NCBI RefSeq assembly: GCF_003056055.1
Contig: NZ_PYFP01000001.1
Coordinates: 2,666,001 to 2,730,000, forward strand
Length of the DNA stretch: 64,000 bases
Source of the DNA: Glaciimonas sp. PCH181
Lineage (GTDB): Bacteria; Pseudomonadota; Gammaproteobacteria; Burkholderiales; Burkholderiaceae_D
Direction of reading: 5' to 3'
Part shown: piece after piece, positions 9,341 to 18,452 of the stretch
How the letters are laid out: every line of letters starts with the position of its first letter
How positions within the stretch are numbered: position 1 is the stretch's first letter
Notes under the pieces: model-generated
Database searches by the model: none
The model's input: only the letters and a program-made list of their open reading frames with translations
Told to the model about the DNA's origin: nothing
Translations under genes and position numbers: made by a program

Positions 9341-9743
9341 TTTGTCTCGATTACAGCATTTTAATTTTCGTAATGTGACCATATCATCATATGACTTTGA
9401 ATAAAAATCAAGCGTCGGCCTAAATTATTTTTGCTGCATCGGCACACTCGCCTGCGTTTCCTGCAAAACGTTAATGCTAAAAAGTCATCTGCAATATAGT
9501 CCGATCGGACGATACTCTCCGGCAATATTCATCGGTACATTGAATGAAATCGATTATCTGGCGCGTGATTGCCAAAATGTACCGAGAGGCTTAATAAATT
9601 GACATGAACTAGTAAGACTATGGCCACCTTGAAACCAATATCAACGGGCCACACTCCGCAGCTGTGAGCGATAGCGTCACGCAGGAGTTTTCAGACTCAG
9701 ATTTAACGCATTAGCGGATCTGATAAACAAAAAAGGAGACAAA
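9341..9743. other. Intergenic region between divergent regulator and lipoprotein genes
   Basis: About 400 bases with no convincing gene in either strand. It should contain the promoters of the minus-strand otn operon and of the plus-strand lipoprotein gene. Besides the dyad at 9380-9393, it holds a perfect 12-base palindrome, GTCCGATCGGAC, at 9499-9510. The lipoprotein gene has a strong AAGGAG just before its ATG. Confidence 0.6.
9380..9393. promoter_or_regulatory. Candidate operator upstream of the FadR-type regulator
   Basis: CATAT-CATC-ATATG is a perfect 5+5 dyad, 40 bp upstream of the regulator's start. Position and symmetry suit an autoregulatory site, but the sequence is AT-rich and short, and it does not carry the GT-N3-AC core usual for FadR-type regulators. 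Confidence 0.3.
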
Positions 9744-10901
9744 ATGCCATTACTTTCTAAAAAATTCATCATGCTTACCTGCGCAATGAGCTGTGCCGCC
9801 GCGACCTTGACATTGGCCGGTTGCAGCAGCGCGGGTGCAGGCAGCGGCAGTACCAACCCAGCCGCGAGTAGCAACGGCACGCCGACAGCATCGGCAGGCA
9901 CGGTAGCAGCAACTGGAAACGTCGTCAGCCAGACCGGAAACACCGTTTCTGACGCAGGCGGACTGATTTCCAACACGCCATTGCCAATCCCCGGCGTCGC
10001 CACTAGCCAGCAAGACCTCGGCACCACCGTCACTAATGGCGGCCAGATCGTCACTGCATTGGGTGATGGCATCAGCAGCGGGTTGGGGAAAATGGGCAGC
10101 AATCCAAATCCGATCGGCACCACCGTGGCCAGTACCGGGACGGTAATTTCTAAAACTGGCATCACTGTCGGCAGTGCCGGGCAGCTTGTGACCGATCTCG
10201 GTGCTACCGGCAGTCCGCTGCAACCGCTCAGCCCGCTCACGACACCGATTGGATCGGCGCTGAGTAGCGCTGGCGTATCGATCGACAGCGCTGGTCAGCT
10301 GGCGGCGCTGTCGCTTGCTATCGGTCCGGTCCAACAGGTAACGCAATCGCTCAGCACCGCTATCGTACCAACGATTACCACTGTGACCGACACCACGCAA
10401 ACCATCGGTCAAACCACCGGTTTGGGTCAGCCAGTCTCTGGCCTGTTAGCGACGATCGGCAACGGCATCAGCAGCGCCGGGACCCAAGTTGGGGGCAGCT
10501 CCAGCAACGTTCTGGCCAAAGACGTCGGTGGGATTGTCACCACGGTTGGGGGCGTTGTGACCAGCACATCCGGCTTGTTGACGTCTGACAGCGCATCCGG
10601 CAGTCCATCTACCAGCCCGCTTGCGGCACTGCCGTCGCTATCGTCCTTGTCTTCACTATCTTCAGTTGGCGGGACTGGCAGTAGCGGTGCAAGTCCACTG
10701 GCACCGATCACGGGCCTTTTGGCTAACGCGTCCGCGTCCGGGTCGACTGCAGGCAGCAGCCCACTTGCGCCAGTGACTGGTCTCATTTCCGGCGCATCCG
10801 GCTCAGCCAGTGCATCTGGCTCTGGATCTGCCAGCAGTCCTCTGACACCACTCACCGGATTACTGGGAAATCTGGGCACGATGGGCGGCAGAACACATTA
10901 A
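9744..10901 (+). CDS. Ser/Gly/Thr-rich low-complexity lipoprotein
   Basis: 385 residues. A lipoprotein signal peptide ends in LTLAGC, making C27 the lipidated residue. The mature part is almost entirely Gly, Ser, Thr, Ala, Val and Leu. The N-terminal half repeats a degenerate unit of the type GTxVSxTGxTVSDAGxLIS; the C-terminal third has three copies of a SPLxPxTGLL motif separated by Ser/Gly/Ala linkers. NCBI usually labels such Burkholderiales proteins as collagen-like triple-helix-repeat proteins, but no regular Gly-X-Y run is visible. Probably a surface-exposed structural or adhesive lipoprotein; function unknown. Strong AAGGAG site; a terminator follows at 10921-10976. Confidence 0.75.
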   Translation: MPLLSKKFIMLTCAMSCAAATLTLAGCSSAGAGSGSTNPAASSNGTPTASAGTVAATGNVVSQTGNTVSDAGGLISNTPLPIPGVATSQQDLGTTVTNGGQIVTALGDGISSGLGKMGSNPNPIGTTVASTGTVISKTGITVGSAGQLVTDLGATGSPLQPLSPLTTPIGSALSSAGVSIDSAGQLAALSLAIGPVQQVTQSLSTAIVPTITTVTDTTQTIGQTTGLGQPVSGLLATIGNGISSAGTQVGGSSSNVLAKDVGGIVTTVGGVVTSTSGLLTSDSASGSPSTSPLAALPSLSSLSSLSSVGGTGSSGASPLAPITGLLANASASGSTAGSSPLAPVTGLISGASGSASASGSGSASSPLTPLTGLLGNLGTMGGRTH

Positions 10902-10920
10902 GTATTTTTAACCGATTACT

Positions 10921-10976
10921 ATGTTGCAAGGTCTGACAGCAGCCAAGGGCTGTCGATCTTTGCAGCATAGGTTTTT
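10921..10976 (+). terminator. Rho-independent terminator after the Ser/Gly-rich lipoprotein gene
   Basis: Long imperfect hairpin: ATG-TTGCAAGG-TC-GACAGC on the left pairs with GCTGTC-GATC-TTTGCAGCAT on the right (10921-10968), followed by a run of five T at 10972-10976. Confidence 0.7.
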
Positions 10977-11059
10977 ATCGATTTAAAAATATGATTTGAA
11001 TATCTAGCCTTAACAGCTAGTGAACAACAATAAAAAAGCTTCAACAGGAGACAATAAAA

Positions 11060-11890
11060 ATGAGAGTAAATCCTTGCATTGCTGCGCTTTCCCTCAGTTT
11101 AGTATCAAGTATGGCAGCAGCGCAAAAAGCTGGCGATACAGTCGTCAACGTCGGCGGCTTATACATTAACAATCAAAACAGCAGCAGCAAACCTTTGCAT
11201 ACCGATCTGGGCGTATCGCTACTGACACAAACAACATTATTGCCGCAGCATTTCGATTCACCGGGGACCAATCTGAAAGTCGGCAATGCGGTTACACCGC
11301 TATTGACGGTTACGCATTTTTTTACCGACCATATCGCCGTTACCAGCGTTGCTGGATTACCGCCGAGATTTGATATTTATGGCAGCGGCACAGTCACAAC
11401 ACCCGGCGTATTAGGCGCGGCCGTTCCTCCGGTTGTATTAGACAAATCCGGTAATAATCCATTAGCAAGCGTGTTGCAATGGAGTCCGACGATGATTTTT
11501 CAGTATTACTTCCGTGAACCAAATGCCACTTTCCGTCCTTATCTTGGCGCTGGTGTCAGCTATAACTTCTTTACTCACGTCAAACTAAACGATAACTTCA
11601 CGCGGGATTTGAAAAATACCGGCGGTTATCTGGCATTTATCTCAACCGGCAGCAATGCCACCACGGTTCAGGCTAAAGCGACGGCGTCATTTCGGCCCGT
11701 CATTAATGGCGGATTAAATATTGCATTCGACGATAAATGGTCGGGCAATATCGGCGTAACGTATCTGCCATTAAAAACCGATTCGATTATTACGGTTAAA
11801 GACAAAAACGGTGACACCGTGCTGACTAGTACCGCACGCCTTAATATTCCTGCAATTGCTACCAACGTAACGATCGGCTATAAGTTTTAA
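11060..11890 (+). CDS. ompW: OmpW-family outer-membrane protein
   Basis: 276 residues. A signal peptide (about 1-21, ending SSMAAA) is followed by alternating amphipathic strands and a C-terminal YKF, the aromatic last residue expected of BAM-inserted beta-barrels. Family features include the early GGLYINNQNSSS / LLTQTT region, VTHFFTDHIAV, FQYYF and FRPYLGAGVSYNFF. OmpW is an eight-stranded barrel for small hydrophobic compounds. It is somewhat longer than the roughly 210-residue enteric OmpW, with extra loop material around residues 95-125 and 190-205. AGGAGA precedes the ATG; a perfect hairpin follows the stop. Confidence 0.87.
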   Translation: MRVNPCIAALSLSLVSSMAAAQKAGDTVVNVGGLYINNQNSSSKPLHTDLGVSLLTQTTLLPQHFDSPGTNLKVGNAVTPLLTVTHFFTDHIAVTSVAGLPPRFDIYGSGTVTTPGVLGAAVPPVVLDKSGNNPLASVLQWSPTMIFQYYFREPNATFRPYLGAGVSYNFFTHVKLNDNFTRDLKNTGGYLAFISTGSNATTVQAKATASFRPVINGGLNIAFDDKWSGNIGVTYLPLKTDSIITVKDKNGDTVLTSTARLNIPAIATNVTIGYKF

Positions 11891-12310
11891 ACGCTATGCA
11901 GTCCCTGTCGCAAATCGACAGGGACGTAAGCCCCAACCCGCAGTATCGCGCTAGAAAACAACACTCCGTCGTTTTCAGCCGCCGTTAAGCCTTTTCGCTC
12001 CAGATTATTTCTCCGAATAAACACCAAAAAAATCATCCCGAAAAAAGTGATATTCCGCGCCAATGTGTCGTGAAACCCTACATTTAATGCATTTTTAATA
12101 ATTAATTTAGAATAATTGGTTAATGTTGAAATGATTTCGTTATAGAAATTTTGCTATAGAATCCCAACAAACTCCTGGAAATTCGTAGTGGCATGGAACC
12201 AGCCGACAAACCCTGCAAAAGCAGTGGTGAGAAACAGTGGCGAGCCGTTGCCCGCGCTCATTATTAATAGCGCGACTATAGATCTGTAATGACAGAAGTG
12301 AGAAGGCAGA
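11891..12310. other. Intergenic region upstream of the MalT-like regulator
   Basis: 420 bases without a convincing gene. It begins with the ompW hairpin, passes through an AT-rich stretch, and contains two short dyads: TATAG-N8-CTATA at 12141-12158 and GCGCT-N10-AGCGC at about 12255-12274. These could be operators for the large LuxR-type regulator downstream; no clear -35/-10 pair was seen. Confidence 0.45.
11901..11925 (+). terminator. Perfect hairpin after ompW
   Basis: GTCCCTGTCG (11901-11910) pairs perfectly with CGACAGGGAC (11916-11925) around a CAAAT loop, 10 bases after the ompW stop. No T-run follows, so it may be a terminator aided by other factors or an mRNA-stabilising 3' stem. 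Confidence 0.55.
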
Positions 12311-15208
12311 ATGAAAAAAGCGACGCCCGTAGACGATACCGTCCCTCAGCAAATTGATGTCACCGCCTCTGCCAAAAACAGCGTCAAGAAATCCACACTT
12401 CGTCGTTCTCCGCCATCCAAATATAGTCCGCCATTAAATACTCTCCATCTAGTCACGCGTCAGCAAGTCATTGCGCGCATGCTGGATGCCGATGGCGCGA
12501 AGCTGATGATGATCACCGCGCCTGCCGGATTTGGTAAAACCACGCTATTACGCTCGCTACATGATTTACTGATTGCCGACGGTAAGGCGGTCGCCTGGTT
12601 AACGCTGGATAGCGGTGAAAACGACTTGGATCAACTGATTCAGAATCTCGCACAGGCATTGCAAAAAATGTGCGCTGGCGATGGTTTTTCTGACGCGATT
12701 CAGATCGATACCGCCGCTCATCCGCACGACCAACTGCGATCCGGTCTGATGGACACCATCATTGCAACTGCGTTGCCGTTCGTGCTGATTCTTGACGAAT
12801 TCGAGAACTTACATAGCCCAGCTGTGCTATCGCTGATTCAGCAGGCTATCGAAACATTGGGCGTCGGGCAGCAAATTATTATCGGATCACGCGAGAAACC
12901 CCTATTGAATCTGGCCCGCTTACGCGCCCGCCAGCAGTTACTCGAATGTGACGCCACGCATCTGCGGTTTAGTCTGCAAGAGACCACCGAATTTCTGCGC
13001 GACAAGCGTCAATTAGCGCTGACCGATCAGGAATATCGAAAACTACACGAAGTCACGGATGGCTGGGCGGCAGCGCTGTGGCTGTCTTCGCTGGCACTTG
13101 AAAACAATCCCGACCCTCGCCAATTTGTAAAAACGTTTTCTGGATTGAATAGCACCATCGCCTCGTATCTGGCAGAAGATGTGCTGTCGCGGAAACCGCA
13201 ATATTTGCAAGAATTCATTTTGCAAACCAGCATCCTGCATCAATTTTGCGTCGAAAGCTGTAACGCCGTGACGGGCCGTCAGGATAGCCAGCAATTGCTG
13301 GATGAATGCGAACGATCCAATATGTTTATCACGCCGCTGGATGATCAACGCCATTGGTTTAGTTATCACCCGCTGTTCGCCACGTTTTTACGCGCCCAAC
13401 TAGAGCAGCGCTATCCCGGTTTATCGCAATCGTTACATCGTCGCGCTGCCAACTGGTATCTGGAACAAGACCGGCCGATACGGGCAATCGATCACGCCGT
13501 CGCCGCCGGAGATGATGTACTAGTGCTGGCGTTATTAGAGAAAAAAGCCGAATCGTTATTATTGCAAGGCCGCGTGCGTTTATTGGCGCGCTGGTTCGAC
13601 TCGTTGAAACGGACCAGTCTCGAAAGTAAGCCAAAATTAATTTTTGTCTACGCATGGGTGTTGATCCACACCAACCGCAGCGCCGAAGCGTTGGCGTTGG
13701 TGGAAGCCATCGACAATAAAAACAAAGGAAGCATTCACGATAGCGCAGACGCGTCGGTACTTGACCCTGACGTTTTCCTGTCCTATCCGGCGTCGATGGC
13801 ATTACGTACTTTTAGTCTGGTCATGCTGGATCGCATTGAGGAAACCGCCCCGATATGGGAAGGCGCACATTTACTCGAAAACGCTGAATACGGCCCCTTT
13901 TTACACACCATGTTACTGATTGGTTGCGCTTATTACTACGCCACCATCGGCCGTTATCAAGAAGCACGCCAAGCGCTTGATCGCGTACCCCGCCAGTGCG
14001 CTAATACCAGATCTCTGTTTGGCGATGCAGTGGCGGGCTATATGAATAGCATGCTGGATATGCTGCAAGGAAAATTTCGTTCGGCGGCTGCGCGCTTGCA
14101 TATGTTAATCGGCGAACAACCGACACAGGGCATCGCCAGACATGCGGCAGACAGCGGTTTTTCTAGTATTTATCTGGCCGAAATTTACTATGAAACCGGG
14201 GCACTGGATAAAGCCAAACGTCTATTGAAAATGTATTTGCCGCTGGTGAAAGAGGCCGGCGTTCCTGACCACGTGATCAGTAGTCACGTCATTTATGCGC
14301 GCATTTTAAGGGCCGAAGGAAACAGTAATGACGCGTTGCAGGCGCTGTTCGATATGGAACATCTTGGCTTGCAGCGCGGACTTTCACGGATCGTAAATAT
14401 GGCGCGAATCGAACGCGCACGCGGCGCTCTGCTCGATGGCGATCTGGTCGCTGCAAAAGAGTTGCTGGCATTAATTCCGACTGCAATCCCCAGCGACCAT
14501 CGCGATTTTCAACCAATCGCAAATGATATCGATAGTCCGACGCTGGCACTGATGCGACTGAAAATTCAGTGTAATCAAGCGGCAGTTGCATTGCCTTTAC
14601 TCAAAGAGCATTTGCAAGACGCCTATCGCCGTGGTCGCATGCGCTACGCCCTGCGCACTAAAGTAGTCTATGCGCTGGCGCTGACCCATGCAGGCCAGCG
14701 CAATCTGGCGCTGAGGACCATTGCCGAAGCCCTGCAAGAAGCGCTGTCGGAAACATTTACGCGTATCTTTTTGGACGAAGGCCCAGAGCTGATTGGATTG
14801 ATTGAAGAATTTCTGGATGACAGCCAGCGCCTATCAAAAAATGCCCTGCCGCAAGCATTGGATGGCGGTTCTGGTAGCCCACACATCTCAGCAGAGCTGA
14901 TATTGTTCGCAAGAAAAATATGCGACGCCTATAAAGAAACGCACAAGATCGTACCGAAACACTTCCCATCCCCACCGCCGGAACAAACTAGCCGCCCTCG
15001 CAATGCGGGCAACAACGAAGTCACCGACCGCGAACGCGATGTATTACAACTGCTAGCCCAAGGTTATGGCAATCAAATCATCGCTGAAAAGCTTTTCGTC
15101 TCCGTCACCACCGTCCGCGCACATCTGCGCAATATCAATTTGAAGCTCGAAGTTCACAACCGCACCGAAGCCATCGCGATTGCCCGAAAACGCGCCATTA
15201 TTCGTTGA
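12311..15208 (+). CDS. MalT-like LuxR-family ATP-dependent transcriptional regulator
   Basis: 965 residues, the size of LAL/MalT-type regulators (signal-transduction ATPases with numerous domains). An N-terminal NTPase module carries Walker A PAGFGKTT at residues 71-78 and Walker B FVLILDEFENL at about 157-167. The long central part is helical and TPR-like. The C-terminus is a GerE/LuxR helix-turn-helix (TDRERDVLQLLAQGYGNQII, then VRAHLRNINLKL). Such proteins activate transcription on binding an inducer and ATP. Neighbours are a barrel/lipoprotein pair and a GntR-ABC operon; target and ligand unknown. AAGG precedes the ATG. Confidence 0.9.
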   Translation: MKKATPVDDTVPQQIDVTASAKNSVKKSTLRRSPPSKYSPPLNTLHLVTRQQVIARMLDADGAKLMMITAPAGFGKTTLLRSLHDLLIADGKAVAWLTLDSGENDLDQLIQNLAQALQKMCAGDGFSDAIQIDTAAHPHDQLRSGLMDTIIATALPFVLILDEFENLHSPAVLSLIQQAIETLGVGQQIIIGSREKPLLNLARLRARQQLLECDATHLRFSLQETTEFLRDKRQLALTDQEYRKLHEVTDGWAAALWLSSLALENNPDPRQFVKTFSGLNSTIASYLAEDVLSRKPQYLQEFILQTSILHQFCVESCNAVTGRQDSQQLLDECERSNMFITPLDDQRHWFSYHPLFATFLRAQLEQRYPGLSQSLHRRAANWYLEQDRPIRAIDHAVAAGDDVLVLALLEKKAESLLLQGRVRLLARWFDSLKRTSLESKPKLIFVYAWVLIHTNRSAEALALVEAIDNKNKGSIHDSADASVLDPDVFLSYPASMALRTFSLVMLDRIEETAPIWEGAHLLENAEYGPFLHTMLLIGCAYYYATIGRYQEARQALDRVPRQCANTRSLFGDAVAGYMNSMLDMLQGKFRSAAARLHMLIGEQPTQGIARHAADSGFSSIYLAEIYYETGALDKAKRLLKMYLPLVKEAGVPDHVISSHVIYARILRAEGNSNDALQALFDMEHLGLQRGLSRIVNMARIERARGALLDGDLVAAKELLALIPTAIPSDHRDFQPIANDIDSPTLALMRLKIQCNQAAVALPLLKEHLQDAYRRGRMRYALRTKVVYALALTHAGQRNLALRTIAEALQEALSETFTRIFLDEGPELIGLIEEFLDDSQRLSKNALPQALDGGSGSPHISAELILFARKICDAYKETHKIVPKHFPSPPPEQTSRPRNAGNNEVTDRERDVLQLLAQGYGNQIIAEKLFVSVTTVRAHLRNINLKLEVHNRTEAIAIARKRAIIR

Positions 15209-15330
15209 TTATGAGGATTTTCTAGACGGATAAATCTAGCAAAATCTCTTCAATCCGGGCCTTCCTCACTATTGCTCTTTACAGCTAATAATTTATTTCC
15301 CAAAAGCAAATAGCGATCTTCTCATCACAC

Positions 15331-15357
15331 CAAAACAGGGAGCACGCTCCCCTTTTG
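15331..15357 (+). terminator. Probable terminator downstream of the MalT-like regulator
   Basis: GGGAG-CACG-CTCCC (15338-15351) is followed by CTTTTG; a CAAAA arm on the left can extend pairing with TTTTG on the right. An imperfect repeat around TCTAGA...TCTAGC at about 15220-15240 lies closer to the stop and could also contribute. Confidence 0.5.
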
Positions 15358-15422
15358 CGAACATTCCCAGAATCCGTCATCCCATCTTGGTGAATTTTGT
15401 TCATCAATCTTGTATATCAGAT

Positions 15423-15432
15423 TGGTCTACCA
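15423..15432. promoter_or_regulatory. Candidate GntR-type operator TGGT-CT-ACCA
   Basis: A dyad TGGT-N2-ACCA lies 43 bp upstream of the GntR regulator start. It carries the GT...AC core typical of GntR-family sites, with a spacer one base shorter than the usual FadR-subfamily consensus. Proposed autoregulatory site; not proven. Confidence 0.35.
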
Positions 15433-15474
15433 GTCTTACACCCGCGCTGGCATACGACTTGCTCATAGAGTTGT

Positions 15475-16221
15475 ATGACAGCCGACACCCCCATCAAATC
15501 ATCTGCGCAGATCGCCCATCAAATTACGGATGCGATGCTGTCGCAAAAGCTTGCTCCGGGCACGCGGTTAGGCGAGCAGCAACTGGCTGAGTTATTTGGC
15601 GTCAGTCGCACGCAGATTCGCGAAGCTTTGACGCGATTAGTGACGCGCGGCATTGTCACTGTCAGTCCCCGGCGCGGCTGGTATGTGATTGCGCCGACGC
15701 CTGAAGATGCGCGGGAGGCGTTCGAGGCGCGGCGAGTGCTGGAGCTGGGATTGCTACGCCATGCGCGCCCCATCAGCGTGGAAGCAATTCAGCAGTTGCG
15801 TCAGCATGTCGAGCGTGAACAGGCCGCGATTGACGGCGATGACGTGGCGGCGCGTAGTTATCTGCTGGGCGATTTTCATGTCTGTCTGTGCGAATCGTTT
15901 GGCAATACTTTATTGGCCGATACCCTGCGCGATTTCACTACCCGCACCACTCTAACGGCCATGCTGTACCAGTCGTCGCACCACGCCAAACAATCCTGCG
16001 CAGAACATGGCGGCATCGTCACCGCGCTGGAAAACAGCGATCTGGCGCTGGCTGAAGAACTAATGAATACGCATCTCTGCAATGTCGAAGCTGGCCTGAG
16101 CCAATCCGTGCGTACCGATCCGCTCTCACCGTTACGAAAAGCACTTGCGCTGCCGCCCTTACGTACCAATCCAACATCCCCATCCACCGCCGTTCTTCAT
16201 CCTCAGCTAAAGGAGTCTTAA
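15475..16221 (+). CDS. GntR-family (FCD domain) regulator of the adjacent ABC importer
   Basis: 248 residues. The winged helix spans about residues 10-70 (LGEQQLAELFGVSRTQIREAL region, then GIVTVSPRRGWYV), followed by an FCD domain with LGDFHVCLCES and the usual C-terminal helices. The start has only a weak site (TAGAG). The stop is one base before the substrate-binding protein start, so the regulator is the first gene of the importer operon. Likely a repressor responding to the transported compound or a catabolite. A TGGT-N2-ACCA dyad upstream is a candidate operator. Confidence 0.88.
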   Translation: MTADTPIKSSAQIAHQITDAMLSQKLAPGTRLGEQQLAELFGVSRTQIREALTRLVTRGIVTVSPRRGWYVIAPTPEDAREAFEARRVLELGLLRHARPISVEAIQQLRQHVEREQAAIDGDDVAARSYLLGDFHVCLCESFGNTLLADTLRDFTTRTTLTAMLYQSSHHAKQSCAEHGGIVTALENSDLALAEELMNTHLCNVEAGLSQSVRTDPLSPLRKALALPPLRTNPTSPSTAVLHPQLKES

Positions 16222-16222
16222 C

Positions 16223-17002
16223 ATGAAATTTTCCACTATTTTGCTCGCCCTCTGTGCCACTGCCACCTTTGCCAGCGCTACTGCAAGCGCCGATGCACTG
16301 GATCAGATTGTTAAAAGCGGTGTGCTGAAAGTCGCCGTACCGCAAGATTTTCCGCCATTCGGTTCTGTGACCAGCGATCTCACACCGCAAGGTCTGGATA
16401 TCGATGTCGCGACATTGATCGCCAAGAAATTGGGCGTCAAGATTGAACTGATTCCGGTGACCAGCGCCAACCGCGTGCCTTACCTGCAAACCAAGAAAGT
16501 CGATCTGATTATTTCCAGTCTCGGCAAAAATCCAGAACGTGAAAAAGTCATCGATTTTAGCGCGCCCTACGCACCGTTCTACAACGGCGTATTCGGTACA
16601 GCCGATCAAAAAGTCAGCAGCGTGACCGACCTTGCTGGCAAGACCGTGGGCGTCACCCGTGGCGCTGTCGAAGACCTGGAACTGACTAAGATGGCCCCTG
16701 CCAGCACCACTATTAAGCGCTACGAAGATAACAATGGCACGATCAGTGCGTTCCTGTCGGGCCAGGTTCAATTGGTCGCAACAGGCAACGTGGTAGCGGC
16801 AGCGATTCTTGCTAAGAATCCTCCGCGCAAGCCTGAAACCAAGTTCTTAATCAAAAATTCGCCATGTTCCATCGGTCTGAATAAGGACGAAAAAAAGTTG
16901 CTGGATAAAGTGAACGCGATTCTGGCTGAGACTAAAAAAGATGGTGAATTAAATGCCATCAGCGTGAAATGGCTGGGCTTGCCTTTGCCAGCATCGCTGT
17001 AA
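16223..17002 (+). CDS. ABC importer periplasmic substrate-binding protein (polar amino acid type)
   Basis: 259 residues. The signal peptide ends at about SATASA, and the mature protein has the family 3 solute-binding fold: GVLKVAVPQDFPPFG, then LDIDVATLIAKKLG, then KTVGVTRGAVEDL. The C-terminal LNAISVKWLGLPLP is typical. AAAGGAG lies immediately upstream. It captures a polar amino acid or similar small acid for the two permeases and ATPase that follow. The exact ligand cannot be read from sequence. Confidence 0.9.
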   Translation: MKFSTILLALCATATFASATASADALDQIVKSGVLKVAVPQDFPPFGSVTSDLTPQGLDIDVATLIAKKLGVKIELIPVTSANRVPYLQTKKVDLIISSLGKNPEREKVIDFSAPYAPFYNGVFGTADQKVSSVTDLAGKTVGVTRGAVEDLELTKMAPASTTIKRYEDNNGTISAFLSGQVQLVATGNVVAAAILAKNPPRKPETKFLIKNSPCSIGLNKDEKKLLDKVNAILAETKKDGELNAISVKWLGLPLPASL

Positions 17003-17118
17003 AAAACCGTCATGCATCCTCTGCAAACGGCGATCGGCATTGTTCGTATTGCCTGCGCAAATACGGCTAATCCTGTCGCCACCGACAGCACGCATGTTAA
17101 GGAAATTAAGGCAAATAC

Positions 17119-17799
17119 ATGAGTTATCACTTCGATTTTCTAGCGCCGTTTGACTATACCGGCGTGCTTGTTAAGGGTGTGTTGATAACGCTGGAATTGA
17201 TTGCAATTGGCGGTGTATTAGGGATTGTGGTGGGTATTTTCGCGGCATGGGCGCGCACGCAGGGACCGCGCTGGTTGCGCCCCATTGTTAGCGCGTATGT
17301 CGAACTGATCCGCAATACGCCGTTTCTGATCCAGTTATTTTTTATCTTTTTTGGCCTGCCTGGGATCGGGGTACATATCACTGAAATGGAAGCTGCATCG
17401 CTGGCAATGGTGATCAATCTGGGCGCTTATAGCAGCGAGATCATCCGGGCCGGTATAGCTGCCATTGCGCCCGGTCAGATCGAGGCGGGATTGAGTCTGG
17501 CAATGACCAGAATGCAGATTTTTCGGCATGTTATTTTGCCGCCCGCTTTACAAAAAATATGGCCTGCATTAACCAGTCAGATCGTCATCGTCATGTTGGG
17601 CTCAGCGGTTTGCTCACAAATTGCAGTGGAAGAACTGGCCTATGCAGCAAACTTTATTCAAGGTCGCAACTTCCGTTCGTTTGAAGCCTATTTATTGTCT
17701 ACCGCGATCTATTTGATATTGGCGATCGGCTTACGTCAATTGCTGCGATTGATTGGCCATTGGCTGTTTGGTCGCGCCACTATCAGGAGCGCCGTATGA
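17119..17799 (+). CDS. ABC importer permease, HisM/GlnP type (first subunit)
   Basis: 226 residues with about five membrane segments. The conserved region after LELIAIGGVLGIVVGIFAAW and VELIRNTPFLIQLFFIFFGL is characteristic of polar amino acid permeases. The EAA loop for contact with the ATPase is AGLSLAMTRMQIFRHVILP. It ends in an ATGA overlap with the second permease, so the two are coupled and probably form a heterodimer in the inner membrane. Confidence 0.93.
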   Translation: MSYHFDFLAPFDYTGVLVKGVLITLELIAIGGVLGIVVGIFAAWARTQGPRWLRPIVSAYVELIRNTPFLIQLFFIFFGLPGIGVHITEMEAASLAMVINLGAYSSEIIRAGIAAIAPGQIEAGLSLAMTRMQIFRHVILPPALQKIWPALTSQIVIVMLGSAVCSQIAVEELAYAANFIQGRNFRSFEAYLLSTAIYLILAIGLRQLLRLIGHWLFGRATIRSAV

Positions 17800-18452
17800 T
17801 TTCATTTTCGCTGTGGGATATCGTGCGCAATCTGTTGCTGGCGCTACGCTGGACGGTGTTGCTGTCATTAGCAGCGTTCGCGATGGGCGGCATTCTCGGT
17901 CTGATCGTGCTGTTTTTACGCACTTCCAGACAAGCCTGGTTGCGTCGCGTCACTAAGCTGTACATCGAGTTATTTCAAGGCACGCCGTTGCTGATGCAAC
18001 TGTTTCTGGTATTTTTCGGTCTGGCATTATTCGGCCTCGAAGTACCGGCATGGCTGGCTGCTGTGGTGGCACTGACTTGCTGGAGTAGCGCCTATCTGGC
18101 GGAGATCTGGCGCGGTTGCGTCGAGGCTATTCCACGCGGTCAATGGGAGGCATCATCTTGTCTGGCGATGAGCTATTTACAGCAAATGCGCCACGTTATC
18201 TTGCCGCAAGCTTTGCGCATGGGGATTCCCCCTACCGTCGGCTTTAGTGTGCAAATCGTCAAAGGTACAGCGGTCACCTCCATCATCGGCTTCGTCGAGT
18301 TATCGAAGGCCGGAACGATGATTACCAATGCGACTTTTCAACCGTTCACCGTGTATGCGCTGGTGGCGTTGATGTATTTCGCATTGTGTTGGCCGCTATC
18401 TAAATTCAGTCAGTCTCTGGAAAGGAAATTCAATGCCACTCATCGCAATTGA
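17796..18452 (+). CDS. ABC importer permease, HisQ/GlnP type (second subunit)
   Basis: 218 residues from ATG 17796, selected because AGGAG lies just upstream and it forms a four-base ATGA overlap with the first permease; an upstream in-frame ATG at 17760 lies deep inside that gene. About five membrane segments, with [20 protein letters not shown] and an EAA loop [20 protein letters not shown]. The 3' end overlaps the ATPase gene by 20 bases, again suggesting coupled translation. Confidence 0.92.
   Translation: MISFSLWDIVRNLLLALRWTVLLSLAAFAMGGILGLIVLFLRTSRQAWLRRVTKLYIELFQGTPLLMQLFLVFFGLALFGLEVPAWLAAVVALTCWSSAYLAEIWRGCVEAIPRGQWEASSCLAMSYLQQMRHVILPQALRMGIPPTVGFSVQIVKGTAVTSIIGFVELSKAGTMITNATFQPFTVYALVALMYFALCWPLSKFSQSLERKFNATHRN

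Noticed and set aside
9677-10240. Long minus-strand open frames (also 9750-10412 and 10427-10879) over the Ser/Gly-rich lipoprotein gene
   Set aside because: They mirror the low-complexity gene, have no ribosome binding sites and give Pro/Val/Asp- or Arg-rich nonsense; the plus-strand gene has a signal peptide, strong start site and terminator.
12126-12160. Possible sigma-70 promoter (TTGAAA with TATAGA) upstream of the MalT-like regulator
   Set aside because: The spacing is 23 bases, well beyond the normal 16-18, so the match is not credible.
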